The position numbers and the translations under genes are program-made. The notes under the pieces are model-generated. The model saw only the letters and a list, made by a program, of their open reading frames with translations. It did no database searches and was not told where the DNA came from. Positions 8,499-16,987 of a DNA stretch of 64,000 bases are shown here, in pieces; the stretch's first letter is position 1, and every line of letters starts with the position of its first letter. The DNA is from JAJPKR01 sp050746125. GTDB lineage: Bacteria; Acidobacteriota; Terriglobia; Terriglobales; SCQP01. The stretch spans positions 1-64,000 of the forward strand of contig JBOGKX010000012.1 of assembly GCA_050746125.1 (NCBI GenBank), read 5' to 3'.

Positions 8499-9815
8499 AT
8501 GTCGGAAGAAGCCCTGGCTTACCAGATCGCCGCCACGCTGCGCAACGCCGGCTTTCAGGCTTTCGAGGCGGGCGGCTCGGTTCGCGACCGCCTGCTGGGC
8601 TTGCCCGCCAGCGACTACACCATCGCCACCGACGCTCATCCCGAAACGGTGATGCGCATGTTTCCCCGCCACTCGGCGGTGGGCGCCCAATTCGGCGTGG
8701 TGCTGGTGCGCGACGAAAGCGGCGACGAAATCGAAGTGGCCACGTTTCGCGCCGACGTGGGCTATAGCGATGGCCGCCATCCCGACGCGGTGCGCTACAC
8801 CGGCGATGCGCGAGAAGATGTACGGCGCCGCGACTTCACCATCAACGGCATGCTGCGCGATCCGGTGAGCGGCGAAGTCTTGGATTTTGTCGGCGGGCGC
8901 GAGGATTTGAGCCGGCGATTGGTGCGCGCCATCGGCGATCCGCGGCAGCGCGTCGCCGAGGACTGGCTGCGCATGTTGCGGGCGGTGCGCTTCGCCGCCC
9001 GGCTGGGCTTCGCCATCGACGCGGAGACGATGGCGGCGATACGCGGTCAAGCCGCCGCGCTCCGAGACGTCAGCGCCGAGCGGGTGCGGGACGAGCTGCT
9101 GAAAATGCTCACCGAGGGCCGCGCCCGCCGCGTTTTCGAGCTGCTCGACGAACTCGGCTTGCTGGCGGAGATTCTGCCCAGCGTGGCGAGGATGAAAGGC
9201 GTCGAGCAGCCGCCCGAGTTCCATCCCGAGGGCGACGTATGGACGCACACGCTGATGATGCTGGAGGCGCTGGCCGCCGGCTGCGCGCCCGAACTCGCGC
9301 TCGGCGTGCTGCTCCATGACGTCGGCAAGCCGCCCACCTTCCGCCGCGCCGCGGATCGCATCCGCTTCGACAACCACGCCGGCATCGGCGCCGTCATGGC
9401 CGCGGAGGTGGCGCAACGCCTCCGCCTGTCGCGCCAGCAGGGCGAGCAAGTGGCGGCCTTGGTCGCCAACCACATGCGGTTCATCGACGCGCAGCGCATG
9501 CGGCCCAGCACGCTGAAGCGGTTCCTGCGGCTGCCGCGCTTCGATGAGCACCTGGAACTGCATCGCCTCGATTGCGCCATGAGTCACGGCGACCTGAGCA
9601 CGTACGAGTTCGTCCGCTGGCAACGCGAAGCCACTCCGCCGGAGTCGATTCGGCCGGCCCGCTTGGTGGATGGTGAGGACTTGAAAGCGCTAGGCTATGC
9701 GCCGGGGCCGCGTTTTCGCGAAATCCTGACTGCCATCGAGGATGCGCAGCTGGAAGGCGACATCGCGACGCGCGACGAGGCCTTGGCGCTGGTCGCCAAG
9801 CGCTTCCCCCGGTAA
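8499..9815 (+). CDS. CCA tRNA nucleotidyltransferase / poly(A) polymerase family protein with HD domain
   Basis: A class II nucleotidyltransferase of 438 aa. The N-terminal head has GGSVRD (about 25-30), EVATFRAD and RRRDFTINGM. A C-terminal HD domain follows (LLHDVGK, HAGIG, about 275-330), as in many CCA-adding enzymes. The expected metal-binding pair D-x-D reads D-Y-T: the codons are GAC TAC ACC. The second catalytic aspartate therefore appears to be lost, so activity is uncertain despite the otherwise complete architecture. The ATG at 8499 is used because the frame upstream lies in prmC. It sits in the pyrE-mtnA-prmC run. Confidence 0.82.
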   Translation: MSEEALAYQIAATLRNAGFQAFEAGGSVRDRLLGLPASDYTIATDAHPETVMRMFPRHSAVGAQFGVVLVRDESGDEIEVATFRADVGYSDGRHPDAVRYTGDAREDVRRRDFTINGMLRDPVSGEVLDFVGGREDLSRRLVRAIGDPRQRVAEDWLRMLRAVRFAARLGFAIDAETMAAIRGQAAALRDVSAERVRDELLKMLTEGRARRVFELLDELGLLAEILPSVARMKGVEQPPEFHPEGDVWTHTLMMLEALAAGCAPELALGVLLHDVGKPPTFRRAADRIRFDNHAGIGAVMAAEVAQRLRLSRQQGEQVAALVANHMRFIDAQRMRPSTLKRFLRLPRFDEHLELHRLDCAMSHGDLSTYEFVRWQREATPPESIRPARLVDGEDLKALGYAPGPRFREILTAIEDAQLEGDIATRDEALALVAKRFPR

Positions 9816-9823
9816 GGAGAAGA

Positions 9824-11602
9824 GTGGACGACGAATCACAGGCGGCGGGCAGCATAGCGGCAGAGGGCGGCCCACGCGGCGGGACGGCTCACGGTGGCGG
9901 GCGGCGGCGGGCAGCAATTGCGGCAATGCTGGCGGCGGCGCTGGCCGCACTGGCGTTCTTAACCTACGCGCGCGGGCTGGGCAGCATCGGCCTGGTCGGA
10001 CCCGACGAGCCGCGCTACGCCGAGATCGCCGCCGCCATGGCGGTGCGCCACGATTACATCACTCCCCGCTTGCTCGGCCAGGGGTGGTTCGAAAAGCCGG
10101 TGCTCTATTACTGGCTGGCGGCCGCCAGCTTTCATGCCGCCGGCATGAGCGACGCGAGCGCCCGTCTTCCCAACGCCTTGCTGGGGCTGCTGCTAGTGCT
10201 GGCGCTGGCGCTCTTTTTGGCGCGCGTGCGTGGCTGGCGGGCGGCCGCGCTGGGCGCCATGCTGGCGGCCAGCGCCGCTTTCCTCTTCGGTTTCGCCCGC
10301 GCCGCGGCCACCGACCTGCCGCTCGCCGCCACGCTGAGCTTTGCGCTGTTGGCGTTGTTCCTCTGGCTGCGCGAGCGGCATCGCGGCTGGCTGTGGCTAG
10401 CCGCGGCTTGCCTCGGGCTGGCGGTGCTGGCCAAAGGCCCGGTGGCGGTCGTGCTCGCCGCCGGCGTGTTGTTGCTGCTGGCGTGGTGGCAACGGCATGG
10501 CGAGTGGATCACGCGCGCGCTCTCGCCGACCGCCATCGTCATCTTTTTCGCCGTCTGCGCGCCCTGGTACGTTTGGGTCTCGATTCGCAACCCGGGTTTC
10601 ATTCGAATATTCTTCCTCGAGCACAACGTCGAGCGCTTCGCCACGAACCGTTTCGCGCATCCGCAGCCATTCTGGTTCTTTCTGCCCGTGCTGTTTCTGG
10701 CCATTTTTCCTTGGAGCGGCTGGTCGCTGCTGTCGTTGCGGGAAGTCTGGCGGCGACGAGCCAGCCAGCAGGGCGAGCCGCAGTGCCTCAATCGCTTCCT
10801 GTGGCTATGGGTGCTCGTGCCCTTGGTTTTTTTTAGCGCTTCCCACTCGAAGCTGCCGAGCTATATCCTGCCCGCCGTTCCCGGCTTGGTGGCGCTGATG
10901 GCGCTCACCATCGACGCGCGCTGGGAACGCCTGCCGCGCTGGCCCGCTTATGTCAACGCCGTGCTGTCCGGGCTGATTCCCGCCACCCTTCTGGCGCTGC
11001 CCTGGTATTACGGACTGGGGGCGCCGCGGGCGGTGGCGGCGCGCATCATTGCGGATCCCTGGCTGTGGGCGGCCGGCTTGGGTACCGTGGCAGCGTTGGC
11101 GCTGCTCGCCTGGAAGCGCCTGTGGATCGCGCACTTCGCGCTGGTCTGCGCCATGCTCGGCCTAGGCGTATGGGCCATCACCGGACCATGGGGCCAGCGC
11201 CTGGACGCCGTGCTCTCCTCGCGTCCTCTGGCGATGGCGATTGACACCGCTTGCGGCGAGGCGGCGTTTGTGCCGCTGCCCTTGACCAACCCCAGCGCCG
11301 CCCAAGCGGCTTTTGCCCGCGGGCCTTGCGCAGGAGGGAATTTGTACCAATGGCGCTTGTCGCGTGAATTCGCCTATGGAATGAACTTCTACCTGCACCG
11401 AGCGCCTTTGGTCTTGCCAGCCTCCGGCCCATGGCCAGCGCCGGGGCTGGTGGCGCTACCGCGCCACGAGGTAGTGTCGTTCGTCAACCGCGCGGTCAGC
11501 CAAGGCCTGCGGGTCGAAGAACAGGCCGAGCCGCCGCTGGGAGCGAGCTGGGCGCTGATGCGAATCGAAACCAGGCCGGCCTCGGCCCGCCCGCGGCGCT
11601 AG
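9824..11602 (+). CDS. Glycosyltransferase family 39/ArnT-like integral membrane protein
   Basis: A 592-aa polyprenyl-phosphate-sugar-dependent glycosyltransferase with about 11-12 membrane spans. The family signature is visible in the first periplasmic loop: D61-E62 in GPDEPRYAEIA, then FEKPVLYYWL. Such enzymes transfer lipid-linked sugars to lipid A, protein or other envelope acceptors; the acceptor cannot be told here. The GTG start is supported by TAAGGAGA at 9813-9820. Its stop codon is nested with the opposing gene's stop in the single tetranucleotide CTAG (11599-11602). Confidence 0.88.
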   Translation: MDDESQAAGSIAAEGGPRGGTAHGGGRRRAAIAAMLAAALAALAFLTYARGLGSIGLVGPDEPRYAEIAAAMAVRHDYITPRLLGQGWFEKPVLYYWLAAASFHAAGMSDASARLPNALLGLLLVLALALFLARVRGWRAAALGAMLAASAAFLFGFARAAATDLPLAATLSFALLALFLWLRERHRGWLWLAAACLGLAVLAKGPVAVVLAAGVLLLLAWWQRHGEWITRALSPTAIVIFFAVCAPWYVWVSIRNPGFIRIFFLEHNVERFATNRFAHPQPFWFFLPVLFLAIFPWSGWSLLSLREVWRRRASQQGEPQCLNRFLWLWVLVPLVFFSASHSKLPSYILPAVPGLVALMALTIDARWERLPRWPAYVNAVLSGLIPATLLALPWYYGLGAPRAVAARIIADPWLWAAGLGTVAALALLAWKRLWIAHFALVCAMLGLGVWAITGPWGQRLDAVLSSRPLAMAIDTACGEAAFVPLPLTNPSAAQAAFARGPCAGGNLYQWRLSREFAYGMNFYLHRAPLVLPASGPWPAPGLVALPRHEVVSFVNRAVSQGLRVEEQAEPPLGASWALMRIETRPASARPRR

Positions 11603-11811
11603 CGCCCTGTCTCTTGCAGGGCGCGGCTGAAATGCTCGAGAGCGGACTGGGTTTGCTGCAGCTTTTCTTGCACCTTTTCGTTGATGCGCAGCAGCTTGTC
11701 CACCCAGTCGCCAACGTTCGTCGAAAGCTTTTCTTGCGTCTCGCGGCCCGTATCGGTCAGAAGAAAGATGGCGATGCCGATCGCCACGGCGGGAATCACC
11801 CAACGCTTCAT
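11599..11811 (-). CDS. Small membrane-anchored coiled-coil protein
   Basis: A 70-aa protein with one N-terminal membrane helix (VIPAVAIGIAIFLL, about 5-18) followed by a charged, Gln/Glu/Lys-rich helix likely to form a coiled coil (about 28-65). It resembles YtxH-like stress or envelope proteins in layout only; I do not claim homology. GGGGAGAG precedes the ATG. It is the last gene of the minus-strand group SIMPL-GT2-this, 50 bases after GT2. Confidence 0.7.
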   Translation of the reverse strand: MKRWVIPAVAIGIAIFLLTDTGRETQEKLSTNVGDWVDKLLRINEKVQEKLQQTQSALEHFSRALQETGR

Positions 11812-11861
11812 GCCGCTCTCCCCTCTCTATTCTGAGTCTAGCAGACGCAAGGAGAAGGAGT

Positions 11862-12776
11862 TTAGTTGCCGCTCGGCCCGGCGTGCACCGCTAGTTGGCG
11901 ATCGGAAAGCCGCCATTGCTCCATCTCACGCCGCCGCGCGGCCTCGACCTCGCGCCGTCGCCGCCACGCCGCCCAGTAGCCGGCGAGGTACGCGAAATCG
12001 CCACGGAGGGCCATCTGCGCCAGCAGGAAGCGCCGCCAGCGGCGATGGCGGCGCAGCTCGGTCGGGTCTAGATTCTTGGCGTGAAAGAGCAGCCGATTGC
12101 GGTGGATTACGACACGCCGCCGCCACGGCGTGCGATGCCGTCCAACGGTGGCGCCCACCTCGTGCAACACAACCGCGCTGGGGACATAGGCCACGTGCCA
12201 GCCTCGCTTGCGGGCGCGATACGAAAGATCGATGTCTTCCCAGTAGTAGGGAGAGAAGAGAGGGTCGAAGCCGCCGAGTTGCAGAAACTGGCTGCGGCGC
12301 ACGGCACAGAAGCCGCCCACCAGGCTGAAGGAGGGCCCGGCGGCGCCATCGTAATTGCGCCACGTCTCCCAAAAGCCACGGCGAAAGCGGCCCAGCTTGC
12401 CGCCCGTGGCGAAGGCGCGCGTGGCGGGATCGAGGGCGCGAAAGGTCACGCCGAACAGTTCGGGGTCGGCGAATTGCGCCGGCCAGGAAGCGAATGCGCC
12501 GGGCAGGACTTCGACGTCGTTATTAAGCAGCACGACGATCTCGCCGCCGGCGGCAGTGACGCCGGCGTTGACGGCATGGGCAAAGCCGCGATTCGCCGGG
12601 CTTGCCACGACACGGACCTGCGGAAAGGCGAAGGCCAGCCATTCGGCCGAGCCATCGCTCGAGCCGTCGTCGGAGATCACCAGCTCAGCGCCGCCCATTT
12701 CCGCAATGACGCTCGGCAGGTAGCGGCGCAGCAGCTCGCGGCCATTCCAGGTGGGAATAACGACGCTCAGGGTCAT
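11862..12776 (-). CDS. Family 2 glycosyltransferase (rhamnosyltransferase-like)
   Basis: A 304-aa GT-A fold enzyme for envelope polysaccharide or glycolipid synthesis. The nucleotide-sugar site is seen as SVVIPTWNG at the N-terminus, SDDGSSDGS (about 35-43) and LLNNDVEV (about 83-90). The base motif WEDIDLSYRA follows near 175. The C-terminus is rich in Arg and Trp and may be membrane-peripheral. Its ATG overlaps the SIMPL-domain gene stop by ATGA (12773-12776). Donor and acceptor are not evident. Confidence 0.88.
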   Translation of the reverse strand: MTLSVVIPTWNGRELLRRYLPSVIAEMGGAELVISDDGSSDGSAEWLAFAFPQVRVVASPANRGFAHAVNAGVTAAGGEIVVLLNNDVEVLPGAFASWPAQFADPELFGVTFRALDPATRAFATGGKLGRFRRGFWETWRNYDGAAGPSFSLVGGFCAVRRSQFLQLGGFDPLFSPYYWEDIDLSYRARKRGWHVAYVPSAVVLHEVGATVGRHRTPWRRRVVIHRNRLLFHAKNLDPTELRRHRRWRRFLLAQMALRGDFAYLAGYWAAWRRRREVEAARRREMEQWRLSDRQLAVHAGPSGN

Positions 12777-13495
12777 GGCGCTGGGCTTGCCAGCAGGTTG
12801 AAGTCGGCGTGAATCGAGGCAGTGACGGTGATGAGCTGCGGCGTGAAGGCCGCTGTCGGTGGCGGCGGCGCGGTGGCCAGCACGGAAGCCTGAGCCATCG
12901 AGAAACGGACCATGGGGCGGATGGGCTCGGGCACGTCGATGCTGGCCGAGCGCAAAGCCCCCAGGCGCTCGCCGGCGGCGGCGGCCAGCGCCAACGCCTC
13001 GGCGCGAGCCTGGCGATAGCCGGCGGCGACCGCGGCGTTCTTGGCGGTCTGTTCGTTCCGGAGGGTGAACTGCACGTCTTGGGCGACTGGCAAGCCTTGC
13101 GAGCCGGCTTGATCGAGGATGGGGCCGATCTTGCTGAAATCGGTGAGTTGCGCGCGGAGCCGCACGGTGACCTCATAACCGGTGATCTTGCGGCTCTTCC
13201 AATCCATTTGCGGCTGCACCTGGTAGCCGCTCAGCCGCACGTGGCTTAAGTCCACGCCGTTCTGGCGCAGCAGTTGCCGCAGAGTCTCGGTTTGCCGCCG
13301 CACCTGCGCGTAGGCCCTGGCGACGCGCCGGTCCTGGGCGGAAATGTTGAACGTCAAATTGGCCGTGTCGGGGTCGGATTCATATAGCCCTTGTGCGGTG
13401 ACCGCCACGGTTTGGGGCGGCGGCGGAACGGGCTGCTGGGCAGTGGCTAAGCCAGCGACAAGCAATAGCAAGGCCGCGACGCCGAAGGATCGCAT
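12773..13495 (-). CDS. Exported SIMPL-domain protein (DUF541)
   Basis: A 240-aa periplasmic or outer-membrane-associated protein with a cleavable signal peptide (cleavage probably after ATAQ, near residue 20) followed by a Pro-rich linker. The SIMPL pattern covers about 28-230 (VTAQGLYESDPDTANLTF, ISAQDRRVA, GYQVQPQMDW, ITGYEVTVRLRAQL). The molecular role of this family is not well defined. GAAAGGAG precedes the ATG. It is divergent from lpxB across only 32 bases. Confidence 0.87.
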   Translation of the reverse strand: MRSFGVAALLLLVAGLATAQQPVPPPPQTVAVTAQGLYESDPDTANLTFNISAQDRRVARAYAQVRRQTETLRQLLRQNGVDLSHVRLSGYQVQPQMDWKSRKITGYEVTVRLRAQLTDFSKIGPILDQAGSQGLPVAQDVQFTLRNEQTAKNAAVAAGYRQARAEALALAAAAGERLGALRSASIDVPEPIRPMVRFSMAQASVLATAPPPPTAAFTPQLITVTASIHADFNLLASPAP

Positions 13496-13527
13496 GATAG
13501 GCTCCTTTCGGCATACTACCCTGGGGC
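13496..13527. promoter_or_regulatory. Compact divergent promoter between SIMPL gene and lpxB
   Basis: The 32-base spacer contains CATACTA (13512-13518). Read on the plus strand, CATACT lies ten bases before the lpxB ATG. Read on the minus strand, TAGTAT serves the SIMPL gene, followed by its AAGGAG site. The two -10 boxes physically overlap, so both units cannot be opened by polymerase at once. Confidence 0.5.
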
Positions 13528-14703
13528 ATGGCGGCGCGAATAGAACTTATGATCGTGGCGGGCGAAGCTTCCGGCGACGCTCATGCCGGGGAATTAATAG
13601 CGGAATTGCGGCGCCGTCATCCGGATTGGCACTTTTTTGGCTGCGGCGGAGTGGCGCTGCGAGCCGCAGGCTGCGAATTGCTGGTCGATGCGCGCGAGCT
13701 AGCGGTGGTCGGACTTTTCGAGGTTGCTTCCCACTTGCCGCGCATCTATGGCCTTTATCGGCGGTTGCGGCGGGCGCTCGAAGAGCGGCGGCCAGCGGCG
13801 CTGATTCTGGTGGATTTCCCGGATTTTAATTTGCGGTTGGCGCGAGCGGCGGCACGGCGCGGCGTGCCGGTGGTTTATTTCATCAGCCCGCAGCTCTGGG
13901 CCTGGCGGGGCAGACGCGTAAAAGCAATTCGTCGCGATGTGCGGCGAATGATCTGCATCTTCCCCTTCGAGCCGGAGTTTTACGCCCGCCACGGCATTGA
14001 AGTGGACTACGTAGGTCATCCCCTGGTCGAGCGAGTGCGGGCGGAGACGTCGGAATCTGAGTTCCGGCGCCGCCATGGGCTGGATGACGCACCGTTGATT
14101 GCTCTATTGCCGGGGAGCCGGCGGCGCGAGGTGGCTTTTCATCTCCCCGTGCTGTTGGCGGCGGCGCGGCGGCTGCATGCCGAGCGCGGCGCGCGTTTCG
14201 TGCTGCCCGCGGCTAACACATTGGGGAAAGGGGCGATCGACGAGATGATTCCGGCCGAACAGAGACTTTATGTACATGTCGTGGAAGGGGAAACGTACGA
14301 TGCCGTGGCTCATTCCCGGGTGGCAATCGTAGCCAGCGGCACCGCCACCCTGGAAACGGCGCTGCTCGGTACCCCGCAGGTGGTGATTTATCGTCTATCA
14401 ACTTGGACCTACCGGCTAGGGCGGCGGTGGGTAAAGACTCCGCACTTTGCCATGGTGAATCTCATTGCCGGACGGAGACTGGCGCCGGAGCTAATCCAGG
14501 AAAAGCTGACGGCGGAGGCCGTTGTAGACTGGGTGCTAAAGTACCTGGACGATCCGGCGGCCCAGGAAGCCATGCGGCAAGGCTTGCAGCAAGTCAGGGC
14601 GCGGCTTGGAGAACCGGGTGCCATCGCGCGTGCCGCCCAGGTAATCGAGGAAGTCGTGGCGCCGGTCGCGCGCTATCCTTCATCAGGCGAATTTTCCGCA
14701 TGA
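13528..14703 (+). CDS. lpxB: Lipid-A-disaccharide synthase
   Basis: Condenses UDP-2,3-diacylglucosamine with lipid X to form the lipid A disaccharide (GT19, peripheral inner membrane). It has 391 aa, close to the E. coli 382. Signature segments are AGEASGDAHAG near the N-terminus, GCGG, DFPDFNLRLA, YFISPQLWAWR and LLPGSRRREV. It shows that the organism makes lipid A. The stop overlaps the following M1-like gene as ATGA (14700-14703). Other lpx genes are not in the window. Confidence 0.96.
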   Translation: MAARIELMIVAGEASGDAHAGELIAELRRRHPDWHFFGCGGVALRAAGCELLVDARELAVVGLFEVASHLPRIYGLYRRLRRALEERRPAALILVDFPDFNLRLARAAARRGVPVVYFISPQLWAWRGRRVKAIRRDVRRMICIFPFEPEFYARHGIEVDYVGHPLVERVRAETSESEFRRRHGLDDAPLIALLPGSRRREVAFHLPVLLAAARRLHAERGARFVLPAANTLGKGAIDEMIPAEQRLYVHVVEGETYDAVAHSRVAIVASGTATLETALLGTPQVVIYRLSTWTYRLGRRWVKTPHFAMVNLIAGRRLAPELIQEKLTAEAVVDWVLKYLDDPAAQEAMRQGLQQVRARLGEPGAIARAAQVIEEVVAPVARYPSSGEFSA

Positions 14704-16925
14704 GCGAGCAAATTTTTTGCAGCGGCGCTCGACGTTTGAGCACCAGACACGGCTGGATCGTGGGCGCGCTGGCGCTGGTGCTGGTCTGGGCGCCGGCCCT
14801 TGGCGCGCAAACGACTTCTGCGGCCCAAACGCAGACCGCTACGCCGCCGCTAACGACCCAGCCGCCGCAGCTCTCGAGGCCGCCACAGCAGCCTGCGGCC
14901 ACGCCCCAGCCGGCGGCCCAGCCGCCTGCCGCCGCGCCGAGCGGGGCGCAGGGCGTGAGCATCCGCAACTACGACCTAAATCTAACCTTCAACTTTCCCC
15001 AGCATAGGCTGGCGGCGGTGGCCAAAGTGGACCTGACGGCGCTGTCGCCCGTCAGCGCGGCCACTTTTGCCTTGAACGCCAACTTAGCAGTGGCGTCGGT
15101 GAGCGATGCCGACGGGCATGCGCTATCGACGCAGCGCACCAGCCAAGGCCTGGCGGTGACATTCGCCTCGCCGCTGGCAGCGGGAACGGCTACCAGTCTC
15201 ACGTTCCGCTATTCGGGAACCTTGGCCACGGCTGAGATGAGCCCGATTCCCGGCATTCGCACCGCCTACGTGGGGCCGGAAGGCGCGTTCTTGCTGTATC
15301 CCGGCGAGTGGTTTCCGCTGCTGGGCTACGGCACGGATCGCTTTAGCGCCACAATCAGCGCGGCGTTGCCGCCGCAGTTCGGCATGGTGGCGAGCGGCAC
15401 GCCGACGGCCACGCCGCAAGCCGACGGTACCGTGCTCTACCGCTACCGGCTCGAGGCGGCAAGTTTCCCCGGCACGGTGATCGTGACGCAGCTGCACCCG
15501 ACCACGGTGCGCGCCGGCGGCTTGACGAGCAATTTCTATTTCAACCAAGACGTGCCGGCGGATTTGACCGGGCAGTATGCGCAAGCGGCGGGACGCATCT
15601 ACAATTTTCTCGTCCAGCGCTTCGGCGCCGGGCCGGCCGACACTCTGCATTTCATCGAGCTTCCCGATGACAGCCTGCCTTCGTTCAGCGCGCCCAACAT
15701 GATCCTGTTGTCGAAGAGCAGCATCGGCAACACGCTGAATTACCGCCTGCTGATGGATGAGATCGCGCAACAGTGGTTCGGCATGTTGGTTAGCCCGGCC
15801 ACCCTCAACGACGCTTGGCTGCAATACGGCGCGGCGCGCTTCTGCGAAGGCCTCTATGTGCAGGAGGTCGCCGGGCCGGCCGCCTTCATGAATGTGATCG
15901 AGGAGTTCTCGGTAGGGGCGCTGAGCTATCCAGACACGGCGCTGGCCAACACCGCTTCGCTCTACTCCTTCTCGCCGCAGTTTCAGGATCTGACCTACGA
16001 CAAGGGAGCGATGCTGTTTCACATGCTGCGTTGGGTGCTGGGCGATCAGAAACTCTTCGCCGGAATGCGGGACTTTTTGGCGGCCTATCGCGGACAGCCG
16101 GCGACCACGCAGCAGTTCGAAGCGGTGCTGGAGAAATCGAGCGGCGCTGACCTGCGCAGCTTCTTCTCGGAGTGGTACAACGGAACCGGCGTGCCCAGCT
16201 TCACCGACCAATACGTGATCTACCGGCTGGGCGAGGCCGGCTCCGCGGCCGACGTGCCGCGGGCGAGAGCGGCGGCGCCCAGCGGCAGCGGCGCCGCGCC
16301 GGCGTTTTCGCAACGGCCGCAATACCGCGTGACGGGCAAGCTCCACCAGTCCCTCGATCTGTTCAGCATGCCCGTCGAGCTGCAGGTCGAAACCGACGGG
16401 GCCACGGAAACGAAGCGGATCATGGCCGAGGGTACCGACAGCGATTTCAACTTCGACACCCAGTCGCGCCCGCGCAAGATCACCATCGATCCCGACAATT
16501 GGCTGCTGAAGGAAACGCCCGAAATGACGGTGAAGGTGGCGATCTCGCGCGGCGACAACGACGTGGCGGCGGGCGATTTCGCCTCGGCGCTGAAACAATA
16601 CCAGGCGGCGCTGCAAGCCAACCCCATCAGCTCGCTGGCCCACTATCGCATCGCCGAAGCCTACTATTTGCAGAAGAATTGGCAGCAAGCGGCCAATGAA
16701 TACCGCTCCGCCATCAACGGCGATACCGAGCCGGCTTGGGTGGTGGTCTGGAGCCACATTCAATTGGGCAAGATTTTCGATCTCACCGGCCAGCGGGATC
16801 GCGCCATTAATGAATACCAGCTGGCGATCCAGACCCACGACAACACGCAAAATGCGCAGGTGGTGGCGAGGCAATATCTGCAAGCGCCCTACAAAGAGGT
16901 CGGCAGCGGGGGTCAGGGAAGCTAG
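14700..16925 (+). CDS. Exported M1 aminopeptidase-like protein lacking zinc ligands, with C-terminal TPRs
   Basis: A 741-aa secreted protein. A signal peptide (about 15-36, ending LGAQ) is followed by a Pro/Gln-rich linker (about 40-82), the M1 N-terminal beta domain (about 86-290), the thermolysin-like domain and two or three TPRs (about 620-735). Where active enzymes have HExxH, residues 353-357 read DEIAQ, though the following QWFG is conserved. The third ligand, Glu in the NEG motif, is replaced in QYGAARFCE (375-383). It should therefore not bind zinc and is best viewed as a pseudo-peptidase scaffold. Coupling to lpxB hints at an envelope role. Confidence 0.85.
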   Translation: MSEQIFCSGARRLSTRHGWIVGALALVLVWAPALGAQTTSAAQTQTATPPLTTQPPQLSRPPQQPAATPQPAAQPPAAAPSGAQGVSIRNYDLNLTFNFPQHRLAAVAKVDLTALSPVSAATFALNANLAVASVSDADGHALSTQRTSQGLAVTFASPLAAGTATSLTFRYSGTLATAEMSPIPGIRTAYVGPEGAFLLYPGEWFPLLGYGTDRFSATISAALPPQFGMVASGTPTATPQADGTVLYRYRLEAASFPGTVIVTQLHPTTVRAGGLTSNFYFNQDVPADLTGQYAQAAGRIYNFLVQRFGAGPADTLHFIELPDDSLPSFSAPNMILLSKSSIGNTLNYRLLMDEIAQQWFGMLVSPATLNDAWLQYGAARFCEGLYVQEVAGPAAFMNVIEEFSVGALSYPDTALANTASLYSFSPQFQDLTYDKGAMLFHMLRWVLGDQKLFAGMRDFLAAYRGQPATTQQFEAVLEKSSGADLRSFFSEWYNGTGVPSFTDQYVIYRLGEAGSAADVPRARAAAPSGSGAAPAFSQRPQYRVTGKLHQSLDLFSMPVELQVETDGATETKRIMAEGTDSDFNFDTQSRPRKITIDPDNWLLKETPEMTVKVAISRGDNDVAAGDFASALKQYQAALQANPISSLAHYRIAEAYYLQKNWQQAANEYRSAINGDTEPAWVVVWSHIQLGKIFDLTGQRDRAINEYQLAIQTHDNTQNAQVVARQYLQAPYKEVGSGGQGS

Positions 16926-16970
16926 TGCGAAGGCGCTAAGCCGCGGGCGCGGGCGGCGGGGCGCTCCGGA

Positions 16971-16976
16971 TACAAT
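16971..16976 (+). promoter_or_regulatory. -10 box of the FHA-GAF-PP2C gene
   Basis: TACAAT ends 11 bases before the ATG at 16988, with no Shine-Dalgarno between. This favours the ATG over the in-frame TTG at 16976, which overlaps the box itself. Confidence 0.5.
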
Positions 16977-16987
16977 TGGGGCGGACC

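Noticed and set aside
15123..16883. 586-codon minus-strand open frame opposite the M1-like gene
   Set aside because: It mirrors a well-supported gene, is rich in Arg, His and Gly as antisense frames of GC-rich genes are, and has no motif or start signal.
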